From Thermoguttaceae bacterium (GTDB lineage: Bacteria; Planctomycetota; Planctomycetia; Pirellulales; Thermoguttaceae): a stretch of DNA of 64,000 nucleotides. Both the position numbers and the translations under genes were made by a program. Location: contig JAGBDN010000019.1 of the NCBI GenBank assembly GCA_017937485.1, forward strand, positions 1 through 64,000, in the 5' to 3' direction. Position 1 is the first letter of the stretch, and each line of letters starts with the position of its first letter. Shown here piece by piece: positions 52,267 to 62,314 of the stretch. Below the pieces are notes generated by a model. The model worked only from the letters and a program-made list of their open reading frames with translations, was not told the DNA's origin and made no database searches.

Positions 52267-55072
52267 AACGCGGTTCGAAGCGGAGTCGGTTTTTTCGGGC
52301 ATATTTCTCCGCGATGGAGCCCGGCGCGCTTCGAAGCGTAAAGTTCGGGACGTCGCGTCGCTCGCCGTCTTGCTCGACGCGTCCAAACGCTTCTTTGCCA
52401 ATCTTTGCGAGATCGTCCGGAATTTCGACGGTCGTTAACGACGGGCAGTCGACGAACGTTTCTTTGCCGATCTTTTGCAATCCGTCCGGAAACGCGATGT
52501 TTTGTAACGCGACGCAACTGGCGAACGCTCGGTCGCCGACCGTTTGCAAACCGTCCGGAAGCGCGACGGACGTTAGCGAACGGCAAAATTGGAACGTTTC
52601 CTCCTCGACGGTCGCGAGTCCGTCCGGAAGTTCGAGCGACGCCGCCGCTTCGCATCGATAAAACGCGTGTTTGCCGAGACTTTGGAGACCGCGCGGGAGC
52701 TTGATCGCCCTTAGCGACAAACAGCCGTAAAAGGCGCCGTTGCCGAGCGTCGCGACGCTTGCCGGGAGTTCGAGCGACGTTAACGATTCGCAATCGAAAA
52801 ACGCGTATTTGTCGATAGTTGCGAGCCCGTCCGGAAGTTTAAGCGACGTCAACGCTTGGCAACCGTTAAACGCTTCTTTGCCGATCTTTTGCAAGCCGTT
52901 CGGAAACTCGACCGACGTTAACGAGCGGCAATGCTCGAACAGCGCTTCGCCGATCGTTTGCAAACCGCTCGGGAACTTGAACGACGACAACGCTTCGCAA
53001 AAGGCGAACGCGCCGCGTCCGAGCGTTTCGACGCTATCCGGAAGAACGACGGACGTTAGCGACGAACAACCGCAAAACGCATGGGCGCCGATCGTTTGCA
53101 AACCGTCCGGAAACTCGACCGACTTCAGCGAACGGCAAGGGTGAAACGCCCGCGCGCCAACGCTTTGCAGTCCGTTGGGGAGAACGACGGACGTTAGCGA
53201 CAAACAGCCGTGAAACGCGTCTTGGCCGACGCTTTTGAGGCCGCTTGGGAGTTCGATCGACGTTAGCGCTTCGCAACCGTAAAACGCTTCGTCGCCGAGG
53301 GTTTGGAGACCGTCCGGGAGATTGATCGACGTTAACGATTTGCAACGGTAAAACGCCGATTTGCCGATGTTTGCGACGCTGGGCGGCAGGACGACGGACG
53401 TTAACGTTGGGCAATCGTAAAAGGCGCGCGGAGCGATTTTTTTAACGCCGCTTGGGACGACGTATTCCGTTTTCGCTTCGAGGCAAGCCAAGAGCGTTTT
53501 GCCGTCGGCGCTAAATTGAACGCCGTCGACTGTTTCAGCGTGTAATAGGTCAGGCGTTAAGCGTTGTCGCCGATGGTCGGAAATTTGGGCTTTGGCGCGA
53601 CCGTCGGGCGAGACGACGCAAAAATCGGGAGCGCAGTTGTAAAACGCGTTTTCGCCGACTTTCGGAGCTCTCTTGGGAAACGTCGCCGTTTTCAACGCGG
53701 CGCAACCTTCGAACGCTTCGTCGCCGATTCTTTTGAGACCGTTTGGCAGTACGACCTCTTGTAATGCGACGCAACCTTGGAACGCTATCCAGGCGATCGT
53801 TTTGAGCCCGTCCGGGAACGCGACCGATTGTAACTTGACGCAACCTCGAAACGCTTCGACGTCGATTTTTTCGAGTCCGTTGGGAAGCGCGACGGAAGTT
53901 AGCGCTTTGCAGTCGGCGAACGCTAATTCGCCGACGAGGCGCAACCCGTCCGGAAACGCGACGGACGTTAGCGCTTCGCAACCGTAAAACGCGTTGTTTT
54001 CAATCGTTTTGAGCCCGTTTGGAAGCGCGACCGAACGCAACCTCTTGCACTCGTAAAACGCTTTTTGGCCGATAGTTTCGACGCCGTCCGGGACGACGTA
54101 TTCCGTTCGCGGGTTCCCGACCGGATACGCGACGAGCGTTTTGCCGTCGGCGGTAAAGAGGACGCCGTCGACGACGCGGAAACGCGCCGCGTCGGGCGAG
54201 AGAACGAAGTCCGTTAGCGAGTCGCAACCGGCGAACGCGTTCGGGGCGAAGTTTTGAAGTTCGACCGGAAGCGCGACGGACGTTAGCGCTTTGCAATCGG
54301 CGAACGTTCGGTCGTCGATTGTTTTTAATCCCTGGGGAAGCGCGACAGACGTTAGCGAGTCGCAACCGGCGAACGCGCTCGGGGCGAAGTTTTGAAGTTC
54401 GGTCGGAAGCGCGACGGACGTTAGCGCTTTGCAATTGGCGAACGCGCAAAGACCGACGGTTTGGAGGCTTTGCGGAAAGACGATAGACGTTAGCGCTTTA
54501 CAGCCGCGAAACGCTTTTTCGCCGACGCTTCGAACGCCGTCGGGAATCGCGTATTCCGTTGTTTTTTTATTCCGCGGAAAGGAATACAGCGTTTTTCCTC
54601 CGGCGGAAAAGAGGACGCCGTCGACGACGCGGTAACGCGAGGGGCCGGGCGCAAGGGTAAATTTCTCGAGCGATTCGCACGTCAAAAACGCGGTCGGGGA
54701 GACGTATTCGACGTCGTTTGGGAGCGCGACGGACGTTAGCGAAACGCAATTTACAAACGAGTCGCCAACGCGTTTCAGCCCGTTCGGAAGAACGAGCGAC
54801 GTTAGCGCTTCGCAATACGCAAACGCTTGATAGCGAATCGTTTTGAGCCCGTCCGGAAGCGCGATCGACGTTAAACGGCGGCAATTTTTGAACGCGTTTA
54901 CGCCGACGCTTGTAACGGGACGACCGTCGATTTCGGGCGGAACGACGACTTCGGTCGCGTTTGGGGCGAGGAAACGGGTAATCTCGACGCCGTTGGTCGC
55001 GTCGTCGATTTTCCAGTTGAAATCGGACGCCGGATTCGGCGTCGCGGCGGGTTGACGGCGGGCGTTTGGCAT
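52265..55072 (-). CDS. BspA-like LRR_5 repeat protein (935 aa)
   Basis: The protein has 935 residues. AGAGGT lies 6 nt before the ATG at 55072. The N-terminus MPNARRQPAATPNPASDFNWKID is hydrophilic and Pro/Asn-rich with no signal peptide, and EVVVPPEIDGRPVTSVG leads into the LRR_5 array. About 32 units carry the LPNGLKTIGDEAFEGCAALKSVA pattern, interrupted by four DGVLFSAGGKTLYSFPRNK hinge modules. An inner non-LRR spacer (FYNCAPDFCVVSPDGRAK) lies near residue 470. The tail is GSIAEKYARKNRLRFEPR. It is an adhesin or binding surface; localisation is unclear. Confidence 0.92.
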   Translation of the reverse strand: MPNARRQPAATPNPASDFNWKIDDATNGVEITRFLAPNATEVVVPPEIDGRPVTSVGVNAFKNCRRLTSIALPDGLKTIRYQAFAYCEALTSLVLPNGLKRVGDSFVNCVSLTSVALPNDVEYVSPTAFLTCESLEKFTLAPGPSRYRVVDGVLFSAGGKTLYSFPRNKKTTEYAIPDGVRSVGEKAFRGCKALTSIVFPQSLQTVGLCAFANCKALTSVALPTELQNFAPSAFAGCDSLTSVALPQGLKTIDDRTFADCKALTSVALPVELQNFAPNAFAGCDSLTDFVLSPDAARFRVVDGVLFTADGKTLVAYPVGNPRTEYVVPDGVETIGQKAFYECKRLRSVALPNGLKTIENNAFYGCEALTSVAFPDGLRLVGELAFADCKALTSVALPNGLEKIDVEAFRGCVKLQSVAFPDGLKTIAWIAFQGCVALQEVVLPNGLKRIGDEAFEGCAALKTATFPKRAPKVGENAFYNCAPDFCVVSPDGRAKAQISDHRRQRLTPDLLHAETVDGVQFSADGKTLLACLEAKTEYVVPSGVKKIAPRAFYDCPTLTSVVLPPSVANIGKSAFYRCKSLTSINLPDGLQTLGDEAFYGCEALTSIELPSGLKSVGQDAFHGCLSLTSVVLPNGLQSVGARAFHPCRSLKSVEFPDGLQTIGAHAFCGCSSLTSVVLPDSVETLGRGAFAFCEALSSFKFPSGLQTIGEALFEHCRSLTSVEFPNGLQKIGKEAFNGCQALTSLKLPDGLATIDKYAFFDCESLTSLELPASVATLGNGAFYGCLSLRAIKLPRGLQSLGKHAFYRCEAAASLELPDGLATVEEETFQFCRSLTSVALPDGLQTVGDRAFASCVALQNIAFPDGLQKIGKETFVDCPSLTTVEIPDDLAKIGKEAFGRVEQDGERRDVPNFTLRSAPGSIAEKYARKNRLRFEPR

Positions 55073-55134
55073 TGCTTAACCTCTTTTGTTTTTCGGTTTG
55101 CGTTAGTCGGCGCTGGTCGACGGCGTGGGGGAGC

Positions 55135-55217
55135 GACGCGGCATCGTCAGACGTTAAAAGCGTTAAAAACGACGCGGCGTCAATCGGTGGAAAAAGCGAA
55201 AAAAGCGACGCGGCGTC
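55135..55217. repeat. 36-bp stop-codon palindrome repeats, set 2
   Basis: GACGCGGCATC at 55135, then GACGCGGCGTC at 55171-55181 and 55207-55217, again at 36-bp spacing with A-tracts between. The last copy contains the stop codon of the LRR gene ending at 55216. Confidence 0.88.
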
Positions 55218-57855
55218 AACGAGGAACGAAGCGGAGTTTGTTTTTCCGAGCGTATTTCTCCGCGGCGGAGCCCGGCGCGCCTCGGAGCGTAAAGTTTGGA
55301 ACGGTTTGGCGTTCGCTTTCTTTACTGGCGCGCCAAGGCGTTTCTTTTTTTCCGAAACGTCCAAACGCTTCTTTGCCAATCTTTTCGAGTCCGACCGGGA
55401 GAACGGCGGTCTGTAACGCCGGGCAGTCGACGAACGCCTCTTTGCCGACCTTTCGCAAAGCGTCAGGAAACGCGACCGACGACAACCTTTCGCAACCGCC
55501 GAACGCTTCGTCGCCGACGGTTTGTAACGCTTCAGGAAGCGTAATCGAAGTCAGCGCTTCGCAACCCCAAAACGCCCGCTCGCCGACGCTTTGTAGTCCG
55601 TTGGGAAGAACGACCGTCGTCAGCGCTTCGCAACCTGCAAAAGTCAACTCGCCGAGGGTTTGCAGAGCGTTCGGGAGTTTGATCGACGTTAACGATTTGC
55701 ACTCGTGAAACTCGCAGTCGCCGATTTTTTCGACGCTTTCAGGAAGTTCGAGCGACGTCAACGCCGCGCAACCGTAAAACATTCCTTCGGGGAGAGCGCG
55801 CAGGTCGTCCGGCAACGCGACGTCGGTTAGCGAAACGCAATCGCAAAAAACGCGTTCGCCGACGCTTTGCAAGCCGTTCGGGAGTTTGATCGACGTTAAC
55901 GATTTGCACTCGTCGAACGCATAGGGGCCGAGCTTTTGGAGACCGTCCGGAAGCGTTGCGGACGTTAGCGATTCGCACAAACGAAACGCGCGTTCGCCGA
56001 TCGTTTCGACGCTATCCGGAATAACGACGGACGTTAGCGATTTGCACCCTAGCAACGCGCCCTCGTCGATACGTTGCAGTCCGTCGGGGAGCGCGACGGA
56101 CGATAACGCTAAACAACGACAAAACGTGTATTTCCCGAGGGTTTTCAGCCCGTTCGGGATATTTATCGACGTTAACGAATCGCACTCGTAAAACGCTTCG
56201 GCGCCGAGGTCTTGCAGGCCGTCCGGGAGCTTGACCGACGTTAACGATTTGCAGTTGTAAAACGCTTTTTTACCGATGCTTACGACGCTTTCCGGTATCT
56301 CGATCGACGCGAGTTCGCGACACCCGTGAAACGCGCAAGGAGCGATTTTTTTAACGCGCTTCGGGACGACGTACTCCGTTTTCGATTCGAGACACGCCAA
56401 AAGCGTTTTGCCGTCGGGGCTAAAAAGGACGCCGTCGACCATTTGCGCGCGGAACTGCTCGAACGACAGTAGCTTACAACGGCGGTCAGGGACGCCGACT
56501 TCGCCGCTTTGCGACACGGCGAAGCGCAATGAATCGCCGTGCCCAAACCCGTGAACTTCGACGGTCGGTAGTTTTTCGGGCAAGAACACCGCTTGCAACG
56601 CGGAGCAACAGTCAAACGCGCCGACTCCGATGTGTTGCAAACTGTCGGGAAGCGCGATCGTTCGCAACGATTCGCAATCGTCAAACGCGTGGCTGTCGAT
56701 AGTTTGCAAGCCGTCGGGAAGGGTTGCTGTGCGTAACGATTTGCAGTAATGAAACGCGTACTTGCCGACGGTTTTGAGGCTTTTCGGGAGCGCGATAGAC
56801 GTTAGCGAAGAACAGCAACTAAACGCCCGTTCGCCAATGGTTTGCAAACCGTCTGAAAACACGATGGACGTTAACGCTTCGCAACCGGCAAACGCCCCGT
56901 AGCCGATAGTCCGCAAACTGTCGGGAAGCGCGATGGAATGTAATGAATCACAGTTGACAAACGCCCATTTGCCAATGGTTTGTAAACCATCGGGAAAAGC
57001 GACGGAACGCAGCGCCTTGCACGTCCAAAACGCTTCGTCGGCGACGGTTTCGACGCCGTCGGGGATCGCGTATTCCGTTCTCGGGTTCCCGCCCGGGTAC
57101 GCGACGAGCGTTTTGCCGTCTTTGGAGAAGAGGACGCCGTCGACGGCGCGGAAGCGCTCCGCGTCCGGAGAAATAATGATTTCCAACAGCGCGCCGCATT
57201 TTGGGAACGGACCGGTTTGGAACGCTCCCGCGCCGACGCTTTGAATCCCGCTCGGAAGTTCGAACGAGCGCAACGACGCGCAACCCCAAAACGCTCTCGC
57301 GCCGATGGTTGCGACGCTTGGCGGGAGCGCTATGGACTGTAATGATTCGCAGCCCCAAAACGCTTCGTCGCCGACGGTCGCGAGGCTTGGCGGAAGTACG
57401 ATGGACGTTAGCGCTCGGGCGCAGGAGAACGCGCCTTTGCCGAGCGTTTCGACGCCGTCGGGGACGACGTACTCCGTTCCCGCTTTATTGCGGGGGTACG
57501 CGACGAGCGTTTTGCCGTCTTTGGAGAAGAGGACGCCGTCGACGACGCGGAAATTTTTCGCGTTGGCGGAAACTCGAAACTCCGTCAACTCATTGCAGGA
57601 ACTAAACACTTCCGTATCGAGATTTAGCAGGCCGTCGGGGAGCGTCGCCGACCTTATCGCGCAACCCCCGCCAAAGGCCCAGTTTCCGATTTTTGTAACG
57701 GGATGCCGTCCGATTTCGTTCGGGATAACGACTTCGGACGCGCTTCCGTTGCGGAAACGAACGATCGTAACGTCGCCGGTTTCTTCGTCGGCTTTCCATT
57801 CGAAATCGACCGGCGGATTCGGTCTCGCGGCGTCCTGACGTTGAGCGTTTGGCAT
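55216..57855 (-). CDS. BspA-like LRR_5 repeat protein (879 aa)
   Basis: The protein has 879 residues. ATG 57855 follows AAGGAG; an earlier frame start at 57969 lies inside the promoter. The N-terminus MPNAQRQDAARPNPPVDFEWKAD is clearly the same leader as in the two preceding LRR genes. About 30 LRR_5 units follow with three DGVLFSKDGKTLVAYPRNK-type hinges. A spacer (GHGDSLRFAVSQSGEVGVPDRR) near residue 455 matches in position the spacer of the paralogue. Before the tail (GSAAEKYARKNKLRFVPR) it has a unique KKETPWRASKESE insert. No signal peptide is present. Confidence 0.92.
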   Translation of the reverse strand: MPNAQRQDAARPNPPVDFEWKADEETGDVTIVRFRNGSASEVVIPNEIGRHPVTKIGNWAFGGGCAIRSATLPDGLLNLDTEVFSSCNELTEFRVSANAKNFRVVDGVLFSKDGKTLVAYPRNKAGTEYVVPDGVETLGKGAFSCARALTSIVLPPSLATVGDEAFWGCESLQSIALPPSVATIGARAFWGCASLRSFELPSGIQSVGAGAFQTGPFPKCGALLEIIISPDAERFRAVDGVLFSKDGKTLVAYPGGNPRTEYAIPDGVETVADEAFWTCKALRSVAFPDGLQTIGKWAFVNCDSLHSIALPDSLRTIGYGAFAGCEALTSIVFSDGLQTIGERAFSCCSSLTSIALPKSLKTVGKYAFHYCKSLRTATLPDGLQTIDSHAFDDCESLRTIALPDSLQHIGVGAFDCCSALQAVFLPEKLPTVEVHGFGHGDSLRFAVSQSGEVGVPDRRCKLLSFEQFRAQMVDGVLFSPDGKTLLACLESKTEYVVPKRVKKIAPCAFHGCRELASIEIPESVVSIGKKAFYNCKSLTSVKLPDGLQDLGAEAFYECDSLTSINIPNGLKTLGKYTFCRCLALSSVALPDGLQRIDEGALLGCKSLTSVVIPDSVETIGERAFRLCESLTSATLPDGLQKLGPYAFDECKSLTSIKLPNGLQSVGERVFCDCVSLTDVALPDDLRALPEGMFYGCAALTSLELPESVEKIGDCEFHECKSLTSIKLPNALQTLGELTFAGCEALTTVVLPNGLQSVGERAFWGCEALTSITLPEALQTVGDEAFGGCERLSSVAFPDALRKVGKEAFVDCPALQTAVLPVGLEKIGKEAFGRFGKKETPWRASKESERQTVPNFTLRGAPGSAAEKYARKNKLRFVPR

Positions 57856-57945
57856 AGATAACTCCTTGCGTTGAACGGTTTGCGTTGGTCGCGTCGTCGG
57901 ACGGCGTCGGCGGCGGTCGCGAACGAATCGGCGACGTATTTCGAT

Positions 57946-57974
57946 ATTATGACGGATTGAAGCGCGCAAAGCAA
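57946..57974 (-). promoter_or_regulatory. Promoter of the 55216-57855 LRR gene
   Basis: Minus strand TTGCTT (57974-57969), 17-bp spacer, CATAAT (57951-57946), about 90 bp before the ATG. Because the next gene downstream follows closely, it may drive more than one LRR gene. Confidence 0.55.
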
Positions 57975-58099
57975 GCGAATTTTCGGGAAAAAGTCGATTT
58001 TTTCAAAAAAAAACGCCGGAAGAACGCGTTATAACCGTCGCGTCGCGCAAGCCGTAAACCGCCGAACGCGACGTTGCGCCGCGTCGACGGCAAAAAGGC

Positions 58100-58181
58100 G
58101 ACGCGGCGTCAATCGGTGTTGAAAACGCAAAAAACGACGCGGCGTCAATCGGAGTTAAACGCTGAAAAACGACGCGACGTC
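58100..58181. repeat. 36-bp stop-codon palindrome repeats, set 3
   Basis: GACGCGGCGTC at 58100-58110 and 58136-58146, then GACGCGACGTC at 58171-58181. The last contains the stop codon of the LRR gene ending at 58180. A single copy is at 60509-60519, over the stop of the next LRR gene. Confidence 0.88.
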
Positions 58182-60447
58182 AACGCTGTTCGAAGCGGAT
58201 TCCTTTTTTCGCGGCGAACTTTTCAGCGACGGAACCTCCCGGCCCGCAAAGGGTTAAGTTGGGCGAACAGCCTTTGAACGCGTTCGGAACAATTTTTTTC
58301 GGGCCCTTCGAAGTCGGGAAATAGACGGTCTTTAGCGACGCGCAATCTCGAAACGCTTCTTTGCCGATCGTCGTTAGCGCGGGGGGAAGCGTTATCGAAA
58401 CGAGCGTCGGGCAGTCGGCGAACGCGGCGTAAGCGATTTCTTCGACGCCGTCGGGAATCGCGATTTCCGCAAGCGACTTGCAATGGGCAAACGTCGCGTC
58501 GCCGATAGTCGTCAGCGAGTTCGGTAGCAAAACCTTCGTCAGCGACTCGCAACCGCACAGCGCGTAGGAGAGCGTTTTAACGCCTTCGGGAATCGCGATT
58601 TCGACAAGCGGCAAGCCGTGAAACGCGGACTCGCCGATATGTTCGAGACCTTCCGGAAGCGAAATTTTTCCAAGCGATTCGGCGCTACTAAACGCGCTTT
58701 CGCCGAGGGTTCGCAAGCCGGGCGGGAATTCGACCGCGGTTAGCGCTTTGCAACAACCAAACGCTCTTTCACCGATTTCGCGCGGCGACGCGGCGTTGAA
58801 AACGAGCGTATGCAGCGAGTCGCAGACGAAAAACGCTTGCGCCCCGATCGTTTCAATCGTCGACGGGAAGTCGAGTCGCTGCAACGACTTGCAGAACATA
58901 AACGCTTCCTCGCCGACGGTTCTAAGGCCTTCGGAGAACGCGACGTTTTGGAGCGTTTTGTTGTTTTTGAACGCTTCGGCGCCGATCGTCGCAAGACCTT
59001 GGGGAAAAACGACTTCCTGCAACCAACGACATTCGAAAAACGCGCGGGGACCGATTTCGACGACGCCGTCCGGAACGACGTACTTTTTGTCGGCTCGGCC
59101 TTGCGGGTAACGGACGAGGCGGCGACCGTCGGCGCTGAAAAGGACGCCGTCGACGGAGCGAAAGAACGGATTCTCTTGCGCAACCTTGATTTGCGGCGCG
59201 GCTCGCCAGCCGTCGAACGTTTGGGGCGAGAGAATTTCGACCGCCGGCGGAAGCGTTATCGGCCTTAGCCACCTAGCGCGAGCGAACGCCTCCGAACCAA
59301 TTTCGCGTAATTTCGACGGCAAGCGAAGCCGCGTCAACATATTGCACGAAGAAAACGTTCTGTCGCCGATTCGTTCTAAATTGTCGGGCAAGTCGAGCGA
59401 CGCTATCGGGCAACTCTGAAACGCGCCGTCGCCGATTTCTTCGAGTCCGTCGGGCAGGTGGAACGACGTAATGCGACAGCCCACGAACGCGTTTTTGCCG
59501 ATGCTACGCAATGTCGACGGGGTGTGGATAGACGACAAGGATTCGCAATACTCAAACGCTGCGTCGCCAATCTTTACGACGCCGTCCGGAAGCTCGATCG
59601 TTTGGAGACTCTCGACGTAATTAAACGCGCGGGGGCCGATTTCAACGACGCCGTCCGGGACGACGTACTTTTCGTCGGTTCGGGTTCGCGGGTAAAAGAC
59701 GAGCGTTCGACCGTCGGCGCTGAAAAGGACGCCGTCGACGGAGCGGAAAAACCGATTCTCTTGCGAAACCTCGATTTGCGATATTGGACAGCGATAAAAC
59801 GCGTCGTAAGCCAGAGTTTCGAGCGACGCCGGAATGAAAACGGACGAGAGCTTGGCGCAAACCCAAAACGCTTCGGATTCGACGCGACGCAAACTCCGAG
59901 GAAAAACGACTTCCTGCAACGAATGACATTCGAGAAACGCGCGGGGGCCGATGGTTTCGAGTCCGTCTGAGAACGAAATTGAAGCGAGCGAAAAATCGTA
60001 GAAAAACGCGCCGCGGGGAATCTCGGCGAGCGTCGACGGAAGCGAGAGCGACTTCAGCGAATTGCATCGTTGAAACGCTCCGCCCCCGAGCGTCTGCAAA
60101 CCTTCCGGAAGCTCGACGGATTCTAAGGATTCGCAATACATAAACGCGGCGTCGCCGATTGAACGCAAACCTTGCGAAAAGCGGACTTGTTTCAGCTGGG
60201 ACGCCCAATAAAACGACTCTTCTTCGAGCGTTTCAATCGTATCGGGAAGCCAAACCGACTCGAGCTTGGCGACGCGATGAAACGCTTTTGCGCCGACGAC
60301 CGTTACCGGAACGCCGTCGACTTCGCTCGGAACGACGACGCAAGGGACGCGATTTTTGAGTTTAACGAGCGTAAGGCCGGTTTCGTTCGGCTTCCAAGTA
60401 AAGTCGGACGCCGGATTCGGGGACGCGGGAGGAAGCTGCGAAGTCAT
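58180..60447 (-). CDS. BspA-like LRR_5 repeat protein (755 aa)
   Basis: The protein has 755 residues. AGGAG lies 9 nt before the ATG. The N-terminus MTSQLPPASPNPASDFTWKPNETG is a variant of the family leader, without export signal. The array is less regular than in the previous genes, with more divergent LRR_5 units (ALTTIGKEAFRDCASLKTV type) and two hinges (FRSVDGVLFSADGRTLVFYPRT and RRLVRYPQGR). The tail GSVAEKFAAKKGIRFEQR differs from the YARKN tails, so this gene and the next form a second subgroup. Confidence 0.91.
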   Translation of the reverse strand: MTSQLPPASPNPASDFTWKPNETGLTLVKLKNRVPCVVVPSEVDGVPVTVVGAKAFHRVAKLESVWLPDTIETLEEESFYWASQLKQVRFSQGLRSIGDAAFMYCESLESVELPEGLQTLGGGAFQRCNSLKSLSLPSTLAEIPRGAFFYDFSLASISFSDGLETIGPRAFLECHSLQEVVFPRSLRRVESEAFWVCAKLSSVFIPASLETLAYDAFYRCPISQIEVSQENRFFRSVDGVLFSADGRTLVFYPRTRTDEKYVVPDGVVEIGPRAFNYVESLQTIELPDGVVKIGDAAFEYCESLSSIHTPSTLRSIGKNAFVGCRITSFHLPDGLEEIGDGAFQSCPIASLDLPDNLERIGDRTFSSCNMLTRLRLPSKLREIGSEAFARARWLRPITLPPAVEILSPQTFDGWRAAPQIKVAQENPFFRSVDGVLFSADGRRLVRYPQGRADKKYVVPDGVVEIGPRAFFECRWLQEVVFPQGLATIGAEAFKNNKTLQNVAFSEGLRTVGEEAFMFCKSLQRLDFPSTIETIGAQAFFVCDSLHTLVFNAASPREIGERAFGCCKALTAVEFPPGLRTLGESAFSSAESLGKISLPEGLEHIGESAFHGLPLVEIAIPEGVKTLSYALCGCESLTKVLLPNSLTTIGDATFAHCKSLAEIAIPDGVEEIAYAAFADCPTLVSITLPPALTTIGKEAFRDCASLKTVYFPTSKGPKKIVPNAFKGCSPNLTLCGPGGSVAEKFAAKKGIRFEQR

Positions 60448-60517
60448 TGCGGTTGCTCCTGTTAAACTAAAACAAGGATAATGCGAACGTTTGTAAAATA
60501 AAAACGACGACGCGGCG

Positions 60518-62314
60518 TCAACGCGGTTCGAAGCGGAAGCCGTTTTGCGCGGCGAATTTTTCCGCGACGGAACCGCTTTTTCCGCAAAGCGTTAAGTCGG
60601 GCGAACAAGCGAAAAACGCGTAATCGTCGATTTCGGCAAGCGACGGAGGTAAAACGAGGGACGAAAGGGATTGGCAACCGCCGAAAGCGTAAAAGCCTAG
60701 CGTTCGAAGCGTCGTCGGGAGCGAAATTTCCGTTAACGCCGCGCAACCGCTAAACGCTTCGTCGTCGACGGTTAGAACGCCGTTGGAAAGCGCGACGGAC
60801 GTTAGCGCTTGGCAACCGCTAAAGACGCCGAGTTCGAGCGTTTTAACGCCGGAGGGAACAGCGACGGATTTTAACGAGCGACACCCGCTAAACACCGACG
60901 TTCCAATCGTTTGCAGGGTGTTGGGAAGCGAAATTTCCGCTAACGCCGCGCAACCGTCGAACGCGCCGGAGCCGATTTCGCGCAAGTCGTCGGACAACGC
61001 GATTTTTTGAAGCGCCGCGCATCCGCTAAACGCTTGCGATGGAAGCGTTTGCAACGCTGAGGGAAGCTCGACCGACTCCAACGCTCGACAAGCGCCGAAC
61101 GCTGCCGCGCCGAGCGTTTCTAACCCCTGGGGCAAAACAACTTGCGTTAACGAGTCGCAAGCGTAAAACGCCGCCGCGCCGATTTCGCGCAAACTGTTCG
61201 TGAACGCGACCGAACGGAGCTTAAAACAAGCGTAAAACGTCGCGGCGCCGACGGTTGCGACGCTGCCGGGGATTTTGACGTCGGTTAGCGCTTTGCATCC
61301 GTAAAACGCGCCCGCGCCGAGCGAACGAAGCGTCGTCGGGAGCGCCGCCGTTCTTAAACGCTTACAACCTCTAAACGCCGATTCGCCAATATTTTGCAAA
61401 CCGTCGGGAAGCGGCGCCGACGTTAAGCGTTTGCAACCGGAAAACGCGTTCGCGTCGAGCGACCGCAAGCCGAGCGGCAAAGCGACCGTTCGCAACGACT
61501 TGCAACCGGAAAACGCGCCGTCGCCGATTATTTCGACGCCGTTCGGAACCTCGAACGCGTCGCCTTTTCCTTCCGGATAACGCGCTAACGTCTTGCCGTC
61601 GGCGGAGTAAAGAACGCCGTCGACGGCGCGGAAATTTTTGTTTTCCTGCGCGACTTGAAATTGCGTCAACGCCGGGCAATCGCGAAACGCTTGCGCGTCA
61701 AACGTTTGGAGCGACGCCGAAAGCGCGACCGACGTTAAAAGCGCGCAACCGTTGAAGGCGCCGGGCGCGATTTGCTCGACGCCGTCCGGAACGACGTAAG
61801 CGCCCGACTTGCCCGGCGGACAGCGAAGAAGAGTTTTCCCGTCGGCGTTGAAGAGGACGCCGTCGACGGCGTGCAAACGCGTATTTCCCGGCGAAACAAG
61901 GAGTTCCGTTAGCGACGAACAACGGTTGAAGGCGTCGGGCGCGAACGTTTTAAGAGCGTTCGGCAAACGGAGCGAACGGAGCGACTCGCAAAGGTCGAAC
62001 GCGCTCGAACCGATTTCGCGCAAAGCGTTGGAAAGCGCGACGTCGGTTAGTGAAACGCAACGGAAAAACGCGTTGGCGCCGATTTTTTCGACGCTTTCCG
62101 GGAGCGTTATTGACGTTAACAAACCGGCGTAAGCGAAGGCGGCGTCGGCGATTGCGACGACGGGCGCGCCGTCGATTTTCGCTGGGACGACGACGGCGAC
62201 GGCGCTCGAGTCGCGCAATTTTTGGAGAACGACGCGACCGTCGGCGTTAAGGCGCCAATCAAAGGCGTTCGGCGGCGTCGGCAAGGAAGCGGAAATAGCG
62301 GGTAAAGTCGGCAT
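60518..62314 (-). CDS. BspA-like LRR_5 repeat protein (598 aa)
   Basis: The protein has 598 residues and about 22 LRR_5 units, starting MPTLPAISASLPTPPNAFDWRLNADG, which keeps only the DFxW part of the leader. Two hinges are present (HAVDGVLFNADGKTLLRCPPGK and RAVDGVLYSADGKTLARYPEGK). The tail GSVAEKFAAQNGFRFEPR places it with the previous gene. The ATG at 62314 has no ribosome site: the preceding bases are AT-rich (GAAAATATTAACA). It is likely translated by coupling or another mechanism. Confidence 0.9.
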   Translation of the reverse strand: MPTLPAISASLPTPPNAFDWRLNADGRVVLQKLRDSSAVAVVVPAKIDGAPVVAIADAAFAYAGLLTSITLPESVEKIGANAFFRCVSLTDVALSNALREIGSSAFDLCESLRSLRLPNALKTFAPDAFNRCSSLTELLVSPGNTRLHAVDGVLFNADGKTLLRCPPGKSGAYVVPDGVEQIAPGAFNGCALLTSVALSASLQTFDAQAFRDCPALTQFQVAQENKNFRAVDGVLYSADGKTLARYPEGKGDAFEVPNGVEIIGDGAFSGCKSLRTVALPLGLRSLDANAFSGCKRLTSAPLPDGLQNIGESAFRGCKRLRTAALPTTLRSLGAGAFYGCKALTDVKIPGSVATVGAATFYACFKLRSVAFTNSLREIGAAAFYACDSLTQVVLPQGLETLGAAAFGACRALESVELPSALQTLPSQAFSGCAALQKIALSDDLREIGSGAFDGCAALAEISLPNTLQTIGTSVFSGCRSLKSVAVPSGVKTLELGVFSGCQALTSVALSNGVLTVDDEAFSGCAALTEISLPTTLRTLGFYAFGGCQSLSSLVLPPSLAEIDDYAFFACSPDLTLCGKSGSVAEKFAAQNGFRFEPR

